From contig JANXOF010000037.1 in the NCBI GenBank assembly GCA_025353725.1, forward strand, positions 124,001-188,000: a DNA stretch of 64,000 nt. The letters are read 5' to 3'. Both the position numbers and the translations under genes were made by a program. The DNA comes from Polyangiaceae bacterium. Lineage in GTDB: Bacteria; Myxococcota_A; Polyangia; Polyangiales; Polyangiaceae. A model generated the notes under the pieces. It was not told where the DNA came from. It ran no database searches and worked only from the letters and a program-made list of their open reading frames with translations. Shown in pieces: positions 1 through 10,376 of this stretch (its first letter is position 1; each line of letters opens with the position of its first letter).

Positions 1-1497
1 GAAAGCGCGCTCGCGCGCGGGGCTATCGACGAGGCGACGCCAAGCGTCGATGGCTCGCTCGATGTCGCCGAGGGGAGTCGTACAGAGCTGTGCGATACGT
101 TCCGTGGCTTGCTGCTTTTCGCTATCGTCGTTGCTTAACTCTGCGACGCGCGACAAAACCTCGACGAGGTTCTTCGCATCGTTTTCTGCCTCATAAAGGC
201 TCGTGAGGGCCCGCGACGCCACGAGGATCGCAGCGGCGGCGGAGCCCGTGGCAGTGAGCACGCCAACGAGCGCGGTTCGCGCGCGCTTCGCGTCGCCTCC
301 CAGGAGCAGCAGCTCGCCCATCTCGGCGTTGATGAGAGACCGCACGCTCGCATCTTTGGCGGCGGTCGAAATCCGCGCAAACGTCCGCGCGACGTCGAGT
401 GGTCCTTTCAGCGTCGAACCGAGCGCGACGTAGCGACGGCGCAAATCGTCCTCGGTCGGATCAATGCCTAAGGCCTGCTCGAACGCATCCAGTGCACCTT
501 GGGGATCGTTGAGCTCGTCTTGTTTGAGAATGCCAATTCGCCGCAGGACATCACGACGCCTCGGGCCGCGTGTATTTTCGAGTTCGATGGCGAGGTAGCG
601 GGCAGCCTCCTCCGTGGTCGGTGCACCCGACGCAAGGGCGGCCGCTGACCGAGCGGCGAGGCCTTTGCTTTCGAGAAGGCGGAGGGCCACACGCCGCGCC
701 TCTGGGTGGGTCGGGTCGACGTCGAGGAGCGCCTCGACATGAGGCATCGCGCGTTCCGGCTCTTTGAGCTGATTTGCGAACACCTCGACGAGTTTGGCGC
801 GGATCTGCGCGGTGTCGTCGACGTCTGGGGGAGGGTCAGCGGCGAGCGCTTGCTCGAACATTCGCGCGACGTCACGGTACCGGTTCGCTTTGACGTAGCG
901 CGCCTCAAGGACGCTCCGCAGGGGCTCGTCCGTAGGGTCTAGTTTGACCAGCTGTTGATAAGTCTCAATCGCCTTGTCTTCGAGATTGGCACGTTCATAG
1001 AGAATGGCCGCTCGCTTGAGGAGAAGGAGTTGGTCTGGCTTATTTCGATGGGTTGCCGTGTAAACGCAGAGATCCGCCAACTTCTTGTTGTCGTCGACGC
1101 GCGTGAGGTGGGCGTCGATTCGCTTGAATGCGCCTGCGTGAGCGGGCCAGGCCGTAAGCGCTCTTTCGAGGTAGGTCGTGGCGCCAAACTCGTCTCCAAG
1201 GACCTCTCCAAAAAAACCTGCCGCGCGGTAGAAAAGCTCGGCCTGCACCAGAGGCACGAGGGTTTTCAGTCGTCGTCCTTGCGCAACGGATTCGTAAGCG
1301 AACGCGAGTTCCGACACACGGTCGTGGCGGACGGCGGCCTCATGCAACTCCAGCCAAATGCCGTCATCGAGCTGATTTTTGGAGAGCCCGAAAAGCAACG
1401 CATCAAGGATTTCCTCTTCGTTCTCGAGTTTGGTCTCGAACGAAGGAATTCCGTGACGGGATTTGTGAAATGACGGCGGCGACGATGGCATGGGCAT
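1..1497 (-). CDS. TPR-repeat protein, C-terminus cut by window edge
   Basis: The frame is open from the ATG at 1497 down to base 1 with no stop, so this is the N-terminal 499 residues of a longer protein. It consists of helical repeats typical of TPR proteins, with recurring A-x-x-x-Y/F-E-x-A-L signatures such as FEQALGIDPTEDDLRRR and YQQLVKLDPTDEPLR. There is no signal peptide or membrane segment at the start, so a cytoplasmic scaffold or assembly role is likely. A second ATG lies two codons downstream at 1491. An in-frame stop (TAA on the minus strand, near 1540) bounds the frame upstream. It is divergent from cyoE; the 180 bases between hold both promoters but no convincing -35/-10 pair. 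Function unknown. Confidence 0.8.
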   Translation of the reverse strand, partial: MPMPSSPPSFHKSRHGIPSFETKLENEEEILDALLFGLSKNQLDDGIWLELHEAAVRHDRVSELAFAYESVAQGRRLKTLVPLVQAELFYRAAGFFGEVLGDEFGATTYLERALTAWPAHAGAFKRIDAHLTRVDDNKKLADLCVYTATHRNKPDQLLLLKRAAILYERANLEDKAIETYQQLVKLDPTDEPLRSVLEARYVKANRYRDVARMFEQALAADPPPDVDDTAQIRAKLVEVFANQLKEPERAMPHVEALLDVDPTHPEARRVALRLLESKGLAARSAAALASGAPTTEEAARYLAIELENTRGPRRRDVLRRIGILKQDELNDPQGALDAFEQALGIDPTEDDLRRRYVALGSTLKGPLDVARTFARISTAAKDASVRSLINAEMGELLLLGGDAKRARTALVGVLTATGSAAAAILVASRALTSLYEAENDAKNLVEVLSRVAELSNDDSEKQQATERIAQLCTTPLGDIERAIDAWRRLVDSPARERAF

Positions 1498-1680
1498 CCG
1501 AGCGAGCCGAGAGGGGAGGGAGGCCAAGCGTATCGGAAATTAGCGAAGCGCAACGCGAAACGGGCGCACACAACCGTTCCCTGGGTCGCCTTCATGAGGG
1601 GCGTGTGCGAGCGTCCCAACGGGGGGGGCCACATCTCCTTGACGGAGAGCGGCTACCTCCCTAACAAGCTCCGCACGCCC

Positions 1681-2706
1681 ATGGAGAAGTCCGCTTCGAC
1701 GGCTGCCCAAGCTTCGACGGCCGCGCGAGAGGAGCGCGGCTGCCCGGGTACGCCCTCTATTTCTATTTCTATTTCTCTTTCGAGTTCCGGTATCACGAGC
1801 ACGTTGCTCAGGGGGCCCGTTCCCGTTCGCGTTCCCGTTCCCGTTTCCCTGGGCCGCGATCTCGTGGTCCTCGCGAAGCCCCGGATTACGCTTATGGTCG
1901 TGATCACCGCTGCCGGAGGGCTCTTTCTTTCTAGGCGCGTGTCCGATTCGGCGCCGCTTTCGGCGGTTACGGTCGTTTTGACACTGCTCGGCTGCGCGCT
2001 GATCGTCGCCGGAGCCAACGCGCTGAACATGTACATCGAGCGTGATGTCGACAAGCAGATGGACCGGACGAAGAATCGGCCACTTCCTACGGGCCGCCTC
2101 GCGCCACGCGTCGCCTTGTGGTTCGGCGTCATCCTTTCCGCGACGGCGATCCCGGTGCTCGCCCTCGGTGCGAACGCACTCACCGCACTTCTCGCCGTGG
2201 TCGCGAACCTCCTGTACGTTTTTGCCTACACGCCTCTAAAACAGCATTCCGCGTATGCCCTCCACGTGGGAGCGATCCCAGGTGCCATCCCTCCGCTGCT
2301 CGGGTGGACGGCCGGAACCGGCCGCGTGGATGCCGCCGGCGCCGTGCTCTTCGGCATCCTGTTTCTTTGGCAAATTCCCCACTTCTGCGCGATCGCCCTC
2401 TTTCGCAAGGAAGACTACGCTCGCGCTGGAATTTTCGTACTCCCGAACGTGACGGGTGAGCTTGCAACCCGGCACACGATTGTGCGCTGGAGTTTCGCTC
2501 TTCTCGCGACGAGCTTGCTTCTGACACCGCTCGGCGTTGCGCATCGCGGTTACCTAATCGCGGCGACCCTTCTCGGCGCGATGTTCTTCGGGTGGGGATG
2601 CTACGGACTTCGCAACGGGACCGGTAAAAGATGGGCGAGGTCTCTCTTCGGTGTCTCGATCCTTTATCTCGTCCTTCTTTTTGCCATGCTGGCAATTGAC
2701 CCCTAA
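1681..2706 (+). CDS. cyoE: Protoheme IX farnesyltransferase (heme O synthase)
   Basis: Integral membrane prenyltransferase of the UbiA family that converts heme B plus farnesyl-PP to heme O, the step before heme A. About nine hydrophobic segments follow residue 60. The Mg-diphosphate motif N-x3-D-x3-D is present around residue 116 (NMYIERDVDKQMD), followed by RTKNRPLP, and the second conserved loop is YTPLKQ. Start chosen at ATG 1681; the frame stays open to a start at 1594, but that extension is unlike the family. Residues 20-60 are low complexity (Ser-Ile and Pro-Val dipeptides) encoded by hexanucleotide repeats. It sits at the head of the ACIII-caa3 block, fitting heme supply for the oxidase. 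A heme A synthase (CtaA) was not seen in the window. Confidence 0.93.
   Translation: MEKSASTAAQASTAAREERGCPGTPSISISISLSSSGITSTLLRGPVPVRVPVPVSLGRDLVVLAKPRITLMVVITAAGGLFLSRRVSDSAPLSAVTVVLTLLGCALIVAGANALNMYIERDVDKQMDRTKNRPLPTGRLAPRVALWFGVILSATAIPVLALGANALTALLAVVANLLYVFAYTPLKQHSAYALHVGAIPGAIPPLLGWTAGTGRVDAAGAVLFGILFLWQIPHFCAIALFRKEDYARAGIFVLPNVTGELATRHTIVRWSFALLATSLLLTPLGVAHRGYLIAATLLGAMFFGWGCYGLRNGTGKRWARSLFGVSILYLVLLFAMLAIDP
1756..1846 (+). repeat. Two hexanucleotide microsatellites inside cyoE
   Basis: Two short tandem arrays sit in the 5' part of cyoE: TTCTAT-type units at about 1756-1780 (coding Ser-Ile) and CCCGTT/CGCGTT-type units at about 1816-1846 (coding Pro-Val and Arg-Val). The unit length is a multiple of three, so gain or loss of units would change protein length without shifting frame. 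They encode the N-terminal tail before the first membrane helix. Confidence 0.8.
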
Positions 2707-2775
2707 GTCACGGCCGCACGCATCTCCGGCGCTCGCTTGGGTCGCCGAGGTTTCCTGCTCCGAATTCGACTCAGC

Positions 2776-3303
2776 ATGCAACGACCGCGACGAAAGCCTT
2801 TCGTTCTCCTTTTCGCCATCGAGCTCGCGATAGCCGTTGCCGTGGTCACCAGCCCGGTCGCCTGCGGACGCGATGCGCCCACCGACCCGTTACCAGGCGT
2901 ACGGCTTGGAATGACGCCTCGCGACGTCCGGGAGCGGTTCGAAGAGGGCGCTCGAGGCTCTTGGCAGACGCATCTGGGCGGGGGCTCCCCGGGAACGAGC
3001 GACGATACGGTACTCACGTGGTCTGCGCTTTCGACTGGGCTTGCGACGAGCGGGAACGACCATGGGCCGAACCGCGCCGTGTTCGAATTTCACTTAGGGA
3101 TGCTCGTCGCGATGCGCGCGCATTTGCGCGAGCGACCTGCGGGGGTCGGGACGGACGAATACGTCGAAGTCACGTCAAAGACCGTGACGTCGCGCCGGCC
3201 GGGAGCCTCTGAAACGGGGGGTACTGACGTGACGGTGCTCGCCCTTGATTGCCCGACGCACCGGCAGGAAGCCCAACGGATGGCCTCAAAGGCTGTCAAG
3301 TAA
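2776..3303 (+). CDS. Predicted lipoprotein of unknown function
   Basis: 175 residues from ATG 2776; a TTG 13 codons upstream (2737) is in frame but less likely. The N-terminus is basic (MQRPRRKP), then a hydrophobic stretch ending in SPVAC, a plausible lipobox with the lipidated Cys at about residue 26. The mature part begins with a P-G-V-R-L-G-M-T pattern. This pattern is common in small periplasmic proteins that compare a calculated threshold to gene-specific partners, but no family could be named. It lies 69 bases downstream of cyoE on the same strand and before the ACIII promoter region, so it may be co-transcribed with cyoE. No functional call is made. Confidence 0.6.
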   Translation: MQRPRRKPFVLLFAIELAIAVAVVTSPVACGRDAPTDPLPGVRLGMTPRDVRERFEEGARGSWQTHLGGGSPGTSDDTVLTWSALSTGLATSGNDHGPNRAVFEFHLGMLVAMRAHLRERPAGVGTDEYVEVTSKTVTSRRPGASETGGTDVTVLALDCPTHRQEAQRMASKAVK

Positions 3304-3346
3304 GTGGGCGCGCAAAACTTTCGCGCCAATCTCTCGCAACCGGGAC

Positions 3347-3376
3347 TTGTACCCGCTCACCCCCACGCTCTATAAG
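3347..3376 (+). promoter_or_regulatory. Candidate sigma70-type promoter for the ACIII operon
   Basis: The 192-base gap before actA holds TTGTAC (3347-3352) and TATAAG (3371-3376) separated by 18 bases. The -10 matches 5 of 6 consensus positions, the -35 only 3 of 6. The leader to the actA ATG would be about 113 bases. Assigned by eye only. Confidence 0.4.
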
Positions 3377-3495
3377 AGCGCCAACCGACACGATTTGTGG
3401 CGGTTTTGCGGGACGCAGCGCGCGCCCTTGTGCGCGAGCGGCTCGGTGTGAGAGAGGCTCGAGACCCGAGTGGCCACGAGACAACGGTCCTAGCT

Positions 3496-4122
3496 ATGCA
3501 GATCTTCCCCCGATCGCTCAATAAGCTCCCCCTCATCCTCGCTGGCGTTGGCGCCATCGTTCCCGCACTCCTCGTGGGTGCGGTTTGGTACTACCTAACG
3601 CCAAAAAACTTCCAAGTTGGCTACGCGCCAACGCAGCCGGTGCCTTATTCGCACCGCTTGCACGCCGGTCAAATGGCGATGGATTGCCGCTACTGCCACG
3701 CCAATGTAGAGGTCGCGGCAAAAGCCATGATCCCGCCGACGCAGGTGTGTATGGGGTGCCACTCGCTCGTGAAGACCGACAGCGCACGCCTTGCGCCGGT
3801 TCGGGCGAGCTGGGAGAGCGGAAAGCCCATCGAGTGGGTCCAGGTTCACAAGCTTCCTGACCACGCGTACTTCAATCACAGCGCCCACGTTTCCGTGGGC
3901 GTTGGCTGCACGAATTGCCACGGGCGCGTGGACCAGATGGAGGTCGTCCGAGCGGCGACTCCACTCGGTATGGGCTGGTGTCTCGATTGTCACCGCGACC
4001 CCACGCCGAATCTTAGGCCGAAGGATCAAGTTACCAACATGGAGTGGAAGCCCGAGATGGCGCCGGGATGGACCCCGCCTGAGGTCAATCCGCCGAAGCA
4101 TTGTTCAGGGTGTCACCGATGA
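3496..4122 (+). CDS. actA: Alternative Complex III subunit ActA, pentaheme cytochrome c
   Basis: 208-residue membrane-anchored c-type cytochrome. A single N-terminal hydrophobic helix (residues 13-32) is followed by five CxxCH heme motifs in order: CRYCH, CMGCH, CTNCH, CLDCH and a terminal CSGCH. The spacing and the N-terminal anchor match ActA of Alternative Complex III, which carries electrons from the quinol-oxidising core to the oxidase on the periplasmic side. Start taken at ATG 3496; the frame is open further upstream but that stretch is not family-like. Its stop overlaps the actB start by four bases (ATGA), implying translational coupling in the act operon. Confidence 0.95.
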   Translation: MQIFPRSLNKLPLILAGVGAIVPALLVGAVWYYLTPKNFQVGYAPTQPVPYSHRLHAGQMAMDCRYCHANVEVAAKAMIPPTQVCMGCHSLVKTDSARLAPVRASWESGKPIEWVQVHKLPDHAYFNHSAHVSVGVGCTNCHGRVDQMEVVRAATPLGMGWCLDCHRDPTPNLRPKDQVTNMEWKPEMAPGWTPPEVNPPKHCSGCHR

Positions 4123-7100
4123 GTCGCAGGGAGCCCACAAAACAGGGTAGTTTCGCCAAGCCCGAAGACGGAGCGAAGCTCTTTTGGAAGAGCCTTGCTG
4201 ATATGTCGAACCCGGAGGGCGCCCAAAAGCGCGCGCAGTCCGAGGACTCCGCAAGCGCCGCCGCGCGCGAAGCGCAGGACGCGACGCTGATTCGCCTTCG
4301 TCCCAAGCGAAGCGCTGAGCGTTCCGCAAACGGCGCCGCTTCACCTCCTCAGATGGGGTTGGGGCAGACAACGACGGGCGATGCATCGCTTGGCCGTCGC
4401 GGGTTTATGTTCTTCGCGGGTGCGTCCGCCGCGCTCGCCGCGGAGGGTTGCGCTCGTAGGCCGGTGGAGAAGATCCTTCCTTACGCGAAGGCACCGGAAC
4501 ACGTGTTGCCTGGGGTCGCGAACCACTACGCGACCGTGCGTCAGTTCCGAGGCGACGCGATCGGTATCGTGGTCGAAAGCCACGAAGGCCGGCCCACGAA
4601 AATCGAGGGTAATCGCGAACACCCGTCGAGCAACGGCGCGACGGACCTCTGGTCCCAAGCGGCGATTTTCGAGCTCTACGATCCGGACAGGTCCGCCTCG
4701 CCCATGCGCGGTCTGAGGGCTGCGACCGTCACGCGGGCCGCGGGAGCCGCAGCAGCCGCAGGAGCTTCATCCCGCCAGCCTGCGACGTGGAGCGAGATTG
4801 ACGCCCTCCTTGCGGATGTGGCTCGCTCATCGCAAGCCGACGGTGGCGCCAAGCTCCGCATCCTCGCCGAGACAACCAACTCTCCGACCTTCATCCGCCT
4901 TCGCGAGGCTCTACAAGCCAAGCTCCCGCAGGCGAAGGTGCATACGTGGTCGTCGGTCAATGATGCCCACGCGCGTGAAGGTTCGCGGCTCGCGTTCGGC
5001 CAAGCCGTCAACGTCGTCCCCGATTACGCGCAAGCGAAGGTCATTGTCGCCATCGACAGCGATTTTCTCGGCACCGAGCCCGGCATGGTGCGTGCGACAG
5101 GTCAGTTCGCAGCGGGCCGCAGGCTCGCGAACGGCTCGAGCGACCCCATGAGCCGCCTCTACGTCATCGAGCCGACGTTTACGAACACCGGCATGAATGC
5201 GGACCATCGTCTACGTCTCGCGGCGCGCGATGTCGGTCGGTACGTGGTGGCACTCGCAAAGGAGCTCACGGCGAAGCACGGTTTGGACCTCGGTTCCTTG
5301 CTCGCAGGTAGCGACCGCGCTGACGTCACGGGAATCCCGACATCTTGGATTGTCGCGGTCGCGAAGGAGCTCGCAGGCGCGCGTGCAAAGTGCATCCTTG
5401 TCGCGGGCGTCCGGCAGCCCCCTCACGTCCACGCGCTCGTCCACGCGCTCAATGCAGCGCTCGGTAACGCTGGCCACACGGTGAGCTACTTCCCGGTTGC
5501 CGACCCGCTCGACTTGGACCCCACCGCGAGCCTTAAAGCTCTTGCGGCGGACATGGAGAAGAGCGCCGTAGGAACGCTCGTGATCCTCGGCGGCAATCCC
5601 GTTTACGACGCACCGTCGGACCTCAAATTCGGCGAGCGCCTCCGGGCTGTCGGGACGACCGTGCACGTCGCTTCCCATGTCAACGAGACCAGCGAGGCGT
5701 GTCTGTGGCATGTGCCTCGAGCCCACGAACTCGAAGCTTGGGGTGACCAGCGCGCGCTCGACGGCACCGTCGCGATTCAACAACCGCTGATTGCGCCTCT
5801 TTTTAGCGGCCGAAGCGACCTAGAAATCCTCGCGAAACTCACAGGCGACCTCGCCCCCAAGGGGTTCGACCTCGTTCAGCAGACGGTTCGCGGTTCGCTG
5901 TCCAGTGCCCAGGCCATGAGTCGTGTGTGGAGCGAGTCGCTTAAAAAGGGCGTACTCGGACCCGGTCCAAAAGCCTTCGGCCCGATGAACGTTCGACACG
6001 CCGAGATTGCGTCCGCGATGTCCCTTGTGTCTTCGATGACACGCGGCGCGCAAAGCAGCCCGCTTGACCCCGACAACCTTGAAGTGACCTTCGCGGCGTG
6101 CCCGAAGCTCTATGACGGTCGTTACGCCAATAACCCGCTTCTTCTCGAGCTCCCGGACCCGGTCAATAAGGTGACGTGGGACAACGTCGGATGCGTCTCG
6201 AAGGCGACGGCCGAAGCGCTCGGCGCCGAGAACGGAACCGTCGTTCGCCTTACGCGCGACGGCGCTCAGCCGGTGGACATCGCACTCTGGATAACGCCCG
6301 GCCAAGCCGACTACTCGGTCGGGCTTGCGCTCGGCTGGGGTCGCCAACAGGCGGGCCGCTATGGCGACAAGCACGGCTTTGACGTCAGCGGTCTCCGTAC
6401 GACGGACGCGATGTGGATCGCGTCCGGCGTGAAAGCCGTCAAGCTGTCGCTCGCCGAGCTCGATGTGCTCAAGGAGCGCCTGCGCAAGGTCGGAATGGCC
6501 GCTGGGGAGAGCCCCGTCGCGGGTCGCATTCGGCCTGACGACGCGTTCGACGTCGTCACACACGCTTACAAAATCTCGCAAACTCAAGAGCACGACTCGA
6601 TGGAGGGCCGCCCGCTTGCGATTGACGCGACGCTCGCCGAGTACAAGAAGCAGGCGTACTTTCCGTACTTTCCCGACCGTGATCGTAAGGACGTCGACTT
6701 GCACGGGAAGACCATTGGCGTTCGCGAATCGGGTTCCCCAGACCCCGAGACCGCTCCACTTTGGCCGCAGGTTGATTACTCAAAGGTCAACAAGTGGGGC
6801 ATGGCGATTGACCTCACGTCATGCACCGGTTGCAACGCCTGCGTGATCGCGTGTCAGATTGAAAACAACGTTCCGGCCGTCGGCAAAGAGCAAATCTGGC
6901 GCGGTCGCGAAATGTATTGGCTCCGCGTTGATCGCTACTTCGTGGGTCTTGACCCGAATAACCCGCAAGTCGCGTTCCAGCCGGTCGCCTGCGTGCAGTG
7001 CGAAGAAGCGCCGTGCGAGAACGTGTGTCCGGTCAACGCGACGGAGCACTCTCCCGAAGGGCTCAACGACATGGCCTACAACCGGTGCATAGGAACTCGC

Positions 7101-7523
7101 TACTGCGCGAACAACTGTCCGTACAAGGTCCGTCGCTTCAACTTTTTGAATTACCACACGAGCGGCGGCACCTACGACGAGATCCCGGAAGTCGAGAAGA
7201 TGCACTACAACCCCAACGTCACCGTGCGCATGCGCGGCGTCATGGAGAAGTGCAACTACTGCGTCCAGCGGATTGAGGAGGCTCGCATCAAGAGCCGATA
7301 CACCGGGGAACCCCTTCGAGAGGGCTCTGTCGTGACAGCTTGCCAACAGGCTTGCCCGGCCGGAGCCATCGTGTTCGGGAATCTGAATGATCCGAACAGC
7401 GCCGTCGCAAAGTGGCGCGCGAAAGACCGCTCTTACCGATTGCTCGCCGAGCTCGGAACACACCCTCGCACGAGCTACCTGGGCAAGATTCGTAACCTCA
7501 ACTCTGAAATAGAGGGAGCGTAG
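4119..7523 (+). CDS. actB: Alternative Complex III subunit ActB, fused molybdopterin-like and iron-sulfur protein
   Basis: 1134 residues fusing a molybdopterin-oxidoreductase-like half (about 110-820) to a ferredoxin-like half (about 860-1110). An internal twin-arginine-like signal with GRRGFMFF lies near residue 93, followed by hydrophobic residues and a Cys (EGCARR), as usual for ActB. The C-terminal half carries four cysteine groups: [24 protein letters not shown], a Cys-rich motif with CANNCP, and CNYC with CQQACPAG. These predict three [4Fe-4S] clusters and one [3Fe-4S] cluster. In known ACIII the first half binds no molybdenum cofactor; the sequence here does not contradict that. It starts inside the actA stop codon and is followed after 2 bases by actC. 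Confidence 0.95.
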   Translation: MSRREPTKQGSFAKPEDGAKLFWKSLADMSNPEGAQKRAQSEDSASAAAREAQDATLIRLRPKRSAERSANGAASPPQMGLGQTTTGDASLGRRGFMFFAGASAALAAEGCARRPVEKILPYAKAPEHVLPGVANHYATVRQFRGDAIGIVVESHEGRPTKIEGNREHPSSNGATDLWSQAAIFELYDPDRSASPMRGLRAATVTRAAGAAAAAGASSRQPATWSEIDALLADVARSSQADGGAKLRILAETTNSPTFIRLREALQAKLPQAKVHTWSSVNDAHAREGSRLAFGQAVNVVPDYAQAKVIVAIDSDFLGTEPGMVRATGQFAAGRRLANGSSDPMSRLYVIEPTFTNTGMNADHRLRLAARDVGRYVVALAKELTAKHGLDLGSLLAGSDRADVTGIPTSWIVAVAKELAGARAKCILVAGVRQPPHVHALVHALNAALGNAGHTVSYFPVADPLDLDPTASLKALAADMEKSAVGTLVILGGNPVYDAPSDLKFGERLRAVGTTVHVASHVNETSEACLWHVPRAHELEAWGDQRALDGTVAIQQPLIAPLFSGRSDLEILAKLTGDLAPKGFDLVQQTVRGSLSSAQAMSRVWSESLKKGVLGPGPKAFGPMNVRHAEIASAMSLVSSMTRGAQSSPLDPDNLEVTFAACPKLYDGRYANNPLLLELPDPVNKVTWDNVGCVSKATAEALGAENGTVVRLTRDGAQPVDIALWITPGQADYSVGLALGWGRQQAGRYGDKHGFDVSGLRTTDAMWIASGVKAVKLSLAELDVLKERLRKVGMAAGESPVAGRIRPDDAFDVVTHAYKISQTQEHDSMEGRPLAIDATLAEYKKQAYFPYFPDRDRKDVDLHGKTIGVRESGSPDPETAPLWPQVDYSKVNKWGMAIDLTSCTGCNACVIACQIENNVPAVGKEQIWRGREMYWLRVDRYFVGLDPNNPQVAFQPVACVQCEEAPCENVCPVNATEHSPEGLNDMAYNRCIGTRYCANNCPYKVRRFNFLNYHTSGGTYDEIPEVEKMHYNPNVTVRMRGVMEKCNYCVQRIEEARIKSRYTGEPLREGSVVTACQQACPAGAIVFGNLNDPNSAVAKWRAKDRSYRLLAELGTHPRTSYLGKIRNLNSEIEGA

Positions 7524-7525
7524 TC

Positions 7526-8965
7526 ATGAGCTCCTGGAACCTTCCGATCAAAGAGATCGGTGAAACACCGCTCGTCGGCGACGGCACCACATTCCGTTCG
7601 ATTACCGAAACGGTATGCCGTGTTACCGAAAATAAAGCTCCGCGAGCCTGGTGGGTCGCGTTTTTGATCGCCGTGAACTTCACGGGGATAATGACTCTCG
7701 CGATCGGCTACCTGTTTTGGACCGGCGTAGGTGTGTGGGGCAACAACGCCCCTGTCTACTGGGCCTGGGACATTACGAACTTCGTCTGGTGGATCGGTAT
7801 CGGCCACGCCGGAACGCTCATCAGCGCGGTCCTTTTCCTGTTCCGGCAAAAGTGGCGCACCGCGATCAATCGTTTTGCTGAGGCGATGACGATTTTCGCG
7901 GTTATCTGCGCTCTAGTTTTCCCAGGCATTCACGTCGGTCGTGCTTGGTACGCCTACTACATGCTTCCGCTCCCGAACGAGATGGCCATCTGGCCAAACT
8001 TCAAGAGCCCTCTCATCTGGGATATCTTCGCCGTAAGCACGTATTTTACAGTGTCGACGATGTTCTGGCTCGTGGGCCTCATCCCCGACCTGGCGACGCT
8101 TCGAGACCGCGCGACGAACAAGTACAGGCGCATGATTTACGGGGCGCTTTCGCTTGGCTGGCGCGGCTCGAACAGGCACTGGCAAAACTACGAGCGCGCC
8201 TACCTCATTCTGGCCGCACTCTCGACGCCCCTGGTCCTTTCCGTTCACAGCGTCGTTTCGTTCGACTTCGCGACTTCGCTGCTGCCTGGCTGGCACACGA
8301 CCATTCTGCCTCCGTACTTCGTTGCAGGCGCTGTTTTCTCAGGCTTCGCGATGGTCATGACCCTCATGCTCGTCACGCGAGCGGTCTACGGCATGCGCAG
8401 CTTGGTTCTGATGAAGCACCTCGAGTTGATGAACAAGATCATCCTCGTGACAGGGTCGCTCGTCGGCTACGCGTACGCGATGGAGTTCTTCATTGCCTGG
8501 TACAGCGGCAATGAGTACGAGCGCTTCTTGTTCGTCGAAAACCGGCTCCAAGGCCCAATGGCCTGGGCTTATTGGATCATGATCTCGTGCAACGTCCTCA
8601 GCCCGCAGGTCTTCTGGTTCAAAAAATGCCGCACGAGCATTCCGGTGATGTTCGTCGTGTCGATTCTCGTCAACATAGGAATGTGGTTTGAACGTTTCGT
8701 CATCATCGTGACGTCGCTCTATCGGGACTTCTTGCCTTCTTCCTGGGGCACTTTCCGGCCCACCCTCGTTGACATCTTTACGTACGCCGGAACGCTAGGT
8801 TTGTTTTTTACGGCCTTTCTTCTCTTTATTCGCTGGATTCCCATGATTGCTATCGCAGAGGTCAAAGGCGTTTTGCCCGAAGCGGACCCTCACTTCGGCG
8901 AGGGGGCGGAATCCCACGGCCATCGCGAAACGTTTCACGAGCCTATTGCCGCGGAGGCAGAGTGA
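7526..8965 (+). CDS. actC: Alternative Complex III subunit ActC, NrfD-like quinol-binding membrane protein
   Basis: 479-residue polytopic protein of the NrfD/PsrC family with about ten hydrophobic helices. ActC and ActF are the two large membrane subunits of ACIII; ActC lies beneath the iron-sulfur part of ActB and carries the quinol site. Typical features include an N-terminal tail preceding the first helix (PRAWWVAF), the conserved [14 protein letters not shown] stretch near residue 90, and [16 protein letters not shown] near residue 240. A good ribosome site (GAGGGAG) precedes the ATG at 7526. The stop TGA shares its last base with the actD start. Confidence 0.95.
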   Translation: MSSWNLPIKEIGETPLVGDGTTFRSITETVCRVTENKAPRAWWVAFLIAVNFTGIMTLAIGYLFWTGVGVWGNNAPVYWAWDITNFVWWIGIGHAGTLISAVLFLFRQKWRTAINRFAEAMTIFAVICALVFPGIHVGRAWYAYYMLPLPNEMAIWPNFKSPLIWDIFAVSTYFTVSTMFWLVGLIPDLATLRDRATNKYRRMIYGALSLGWRGSNRHWQNYERAYLILAALSTPLVLSVHSVVSFDFATSLLPGWHTTILPPYFVAGAVFSGFAMVMTLMLVTRAVYGMRSLVLMKHLELMNKIILVTGSLVGYAYAMEFFIAWYSGNEYERFLFVENRLQGPMAWAYWIMISCNVLSPQVFWFKKCRTSIPVMFVVSILVNIGMWFERFVIIVTSLYRDFLPSSWGTFRPTLVDIFTYAGTLGLFFTAFLLFIRWIPMIAIAEVKGVLPEADPHFGEGAESHGHRETFHEPIAAEAE

Positions 8966-9621
8966 TGAGCACGCCGGCTAAGGTCGCTCCCGCGTCTTCG
9001 TCTGTCGGGGAAGGAGCGCCTGCGCTCCTCCTCGCGGAGTTCAACGCGCCGTCCGAGGTGCTTCACGCGGCGAAGGCGCTTCGCGAGGCCGGGTACACGC
9101 ATTTCGATACCCACAGTCCGTTTCCGATTCACGGGATGGACGAGGCGATGGGCCTCGGTGATAGCAAGCTTGGGTTGATCGTCTTCCCGATTGGACTTCT
9201 CGGCGGGACGCTCGCCTTCACGATGATTCACTGGATGAACAACATCGACTATCCGATCATTATCGGCGGTAAACCGGCCTCCGTGGCTTCCTTGCCGTCC
9301 ATGATTCCGGTCATGTTCGAGCTGACGGTGCTCCTCTCAGCGTTCGCCACTGTGTTCGGAATGCTTCACCTCAACAAGCTGCCGCGCCATCACCATCCGA
9401 TCTTCAATTCGGACAGGTTTGCTTCTTTCTCGAACGACAAGTTTTTCGTGTCCGTCGAGGCAACCGATCCAAAGTGGAGCGCTGAAAAGACGCGTAACCT
9501 GCTCGAGGCCGCGCACGCCCACCACATCGAGCTTGTTTATGATGACGAGGAGGGCGGCGAAGACCTCGACGAGGCGCCGCTCGGTAGTCCGTCAACGTCA
9601 CCCGGGAAGGTGCACGCATGA
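8965..9621 (+). CDS. actD: Alternative Complex III subunit ActD (DUF3341)
   Basis: 218 residues. The family signature is present: an N-terminal soluble ferredoxin-like region (LLAEFNAPSEVLHAAKALRE, then GYTHFDTHSPFPIHGMDEAMG), two hydrophobic helices at about 70-90 and 110-135, and an acidic cytoplasmic tail. ActD is a structural subunit of ACIII with no cofactor. A GTG one codon earlier (8962) is in frame, but ATG 8965 directly at the actC stop is preferred. Its own stop overlaps actE by four bases. Confidence 0.93.
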   Translation: MSTPAKVAPASSSVGEGAPALLLAEFNAPSEVLHAAKALREAGYTHFDTHSPFPIHGMDEAMGLGDSKLGLIVFPIGLLGGTLAFTMIHWMNNIDYPIIIGGKPASVASLPSMIPVMFELTVLLSAFATVFGMLHLNKLPRHHHPIFNSDRFASFSNDKFFVSVEATDPKWSAEKTRNLLEAAHAHHIELVYDDEEGGEDLDEAPLGSPSTSPGKVHA

Positions 9622-10376
9622 CGTCGATTTACGCAGTTTCTGAAGCGCGACAGCGAGTCGAGCTAGTTTGCCCAAGCAGGTGGCTTGCGCTCGCGCTCGG
9701 AGCAAGTTGTCTGTTGGGGTGCCGCGGCGAAACCTCGAAGGAACCGCCTTTGGTCGGGATTCGCAACATGTACGACCAACCGAAGTACGACGTGCAGGAG
9801 GAGTCCGCGTTTTTCGCGGACCATCGCGCGATGCGTCCACTGGTTGAGGGCGTTGTCTCCACCGAGGAGGAGACGGAGCCCGGAGTCGCCCAAGGCCGTC
9901 TCGAAGACCAATCGGGATACGTGCTGACCATTCCTTCTTCTGTCATCGCATCCTTAACGATGGGCGCGATGGGCGCATCGGTACCGACCGCCGCTCAAGT
10001 ACAGTCCGCTGGGGCCGGTTCTCCGGCACCGAGCGGAGGTGGCTCCGGTACGGCCACTGGAATCGAGGCGCTCACCGTCCGGGGGAAAGCCCGGTATGGA
10101 ATTTATTGCACGCCGTGCCACGGCAACACCGGCAACGGCAACGGCATCGTGAAAAAGCGTGCCGTCGCGAGCGGGGCGACCGCGTTTGTACCGCCGACGT
10201 TCCACCAAGACCGAATCCGCCACATGCCTGACGGTCAGCTTTTTGCGACCATCACGAATGGCAAAAACAACATGCCGCCGTACGCGATGCAGATACCCGT
10301 GAATGACCGTTGGGCCATTGTGGCTTACGTGCGCGCGTTGCAGATCGCTGAGCCGAAACCGGAGACGAGCCCGTGA
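9618..10376 (+). CDS. actE: Alternative Complex III subunit ActE, monoheme cytochrome c lipoprotein
   Basis: 252 residues. A hydrophobic N-terminal signal ends in LLGC (lipobox, Cys near 35), then the ActE-typical segment RNMYDQPKYDV. A Gly/Ser/Ala-rich linker at about 115-150 leads to a cytochrome c domain with CTPCH near residue 164 and a later Met (NNMPPYAM), the likely axial ligand. ActE receives electrons from the ActA/ActB side and may pass them to the oxidase. It begins within the actD stop (ATGA) and its own stop lies inside the actF start (GTGA). Confidence 0.94.
   Translation: MTSIYAVSEARQRVELVCPSRWLALALGASCLLGCRGETSKEPPLVGIRNMYDQPKYDVQEESAFFADHRAMRPLVEGVVSTEEETEPGVAQGRLEDQSGYVLTIPSSVIASLTMGAMGASVPTAAQVQSAGAGSPAPSGGGSGTATGIEALTVRGKARYGIYCTPCHGNTGNGNGIVKKRAVASGATAFVPPTFHQDRIRHMPDGQLFATITNGKNNMPPYAMQIPVNDRWAIVAYVRALQIAEPKPETSP

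Noticed and set aside
1756-1846. Hexamer arrays considered as a CRISPR or origin iteron
   Set aside because: Units are 6 bases, contiguous, in frame inside cyoE, with no spacers and no nearby cas or rep gene.
5820-6704. 294-codon open frame on the minus strand inside actB
   Set aside because: Arginine- and valine-rich product with no recognisable domain; it lies wholly within a clearly conserved gene on the other strand.
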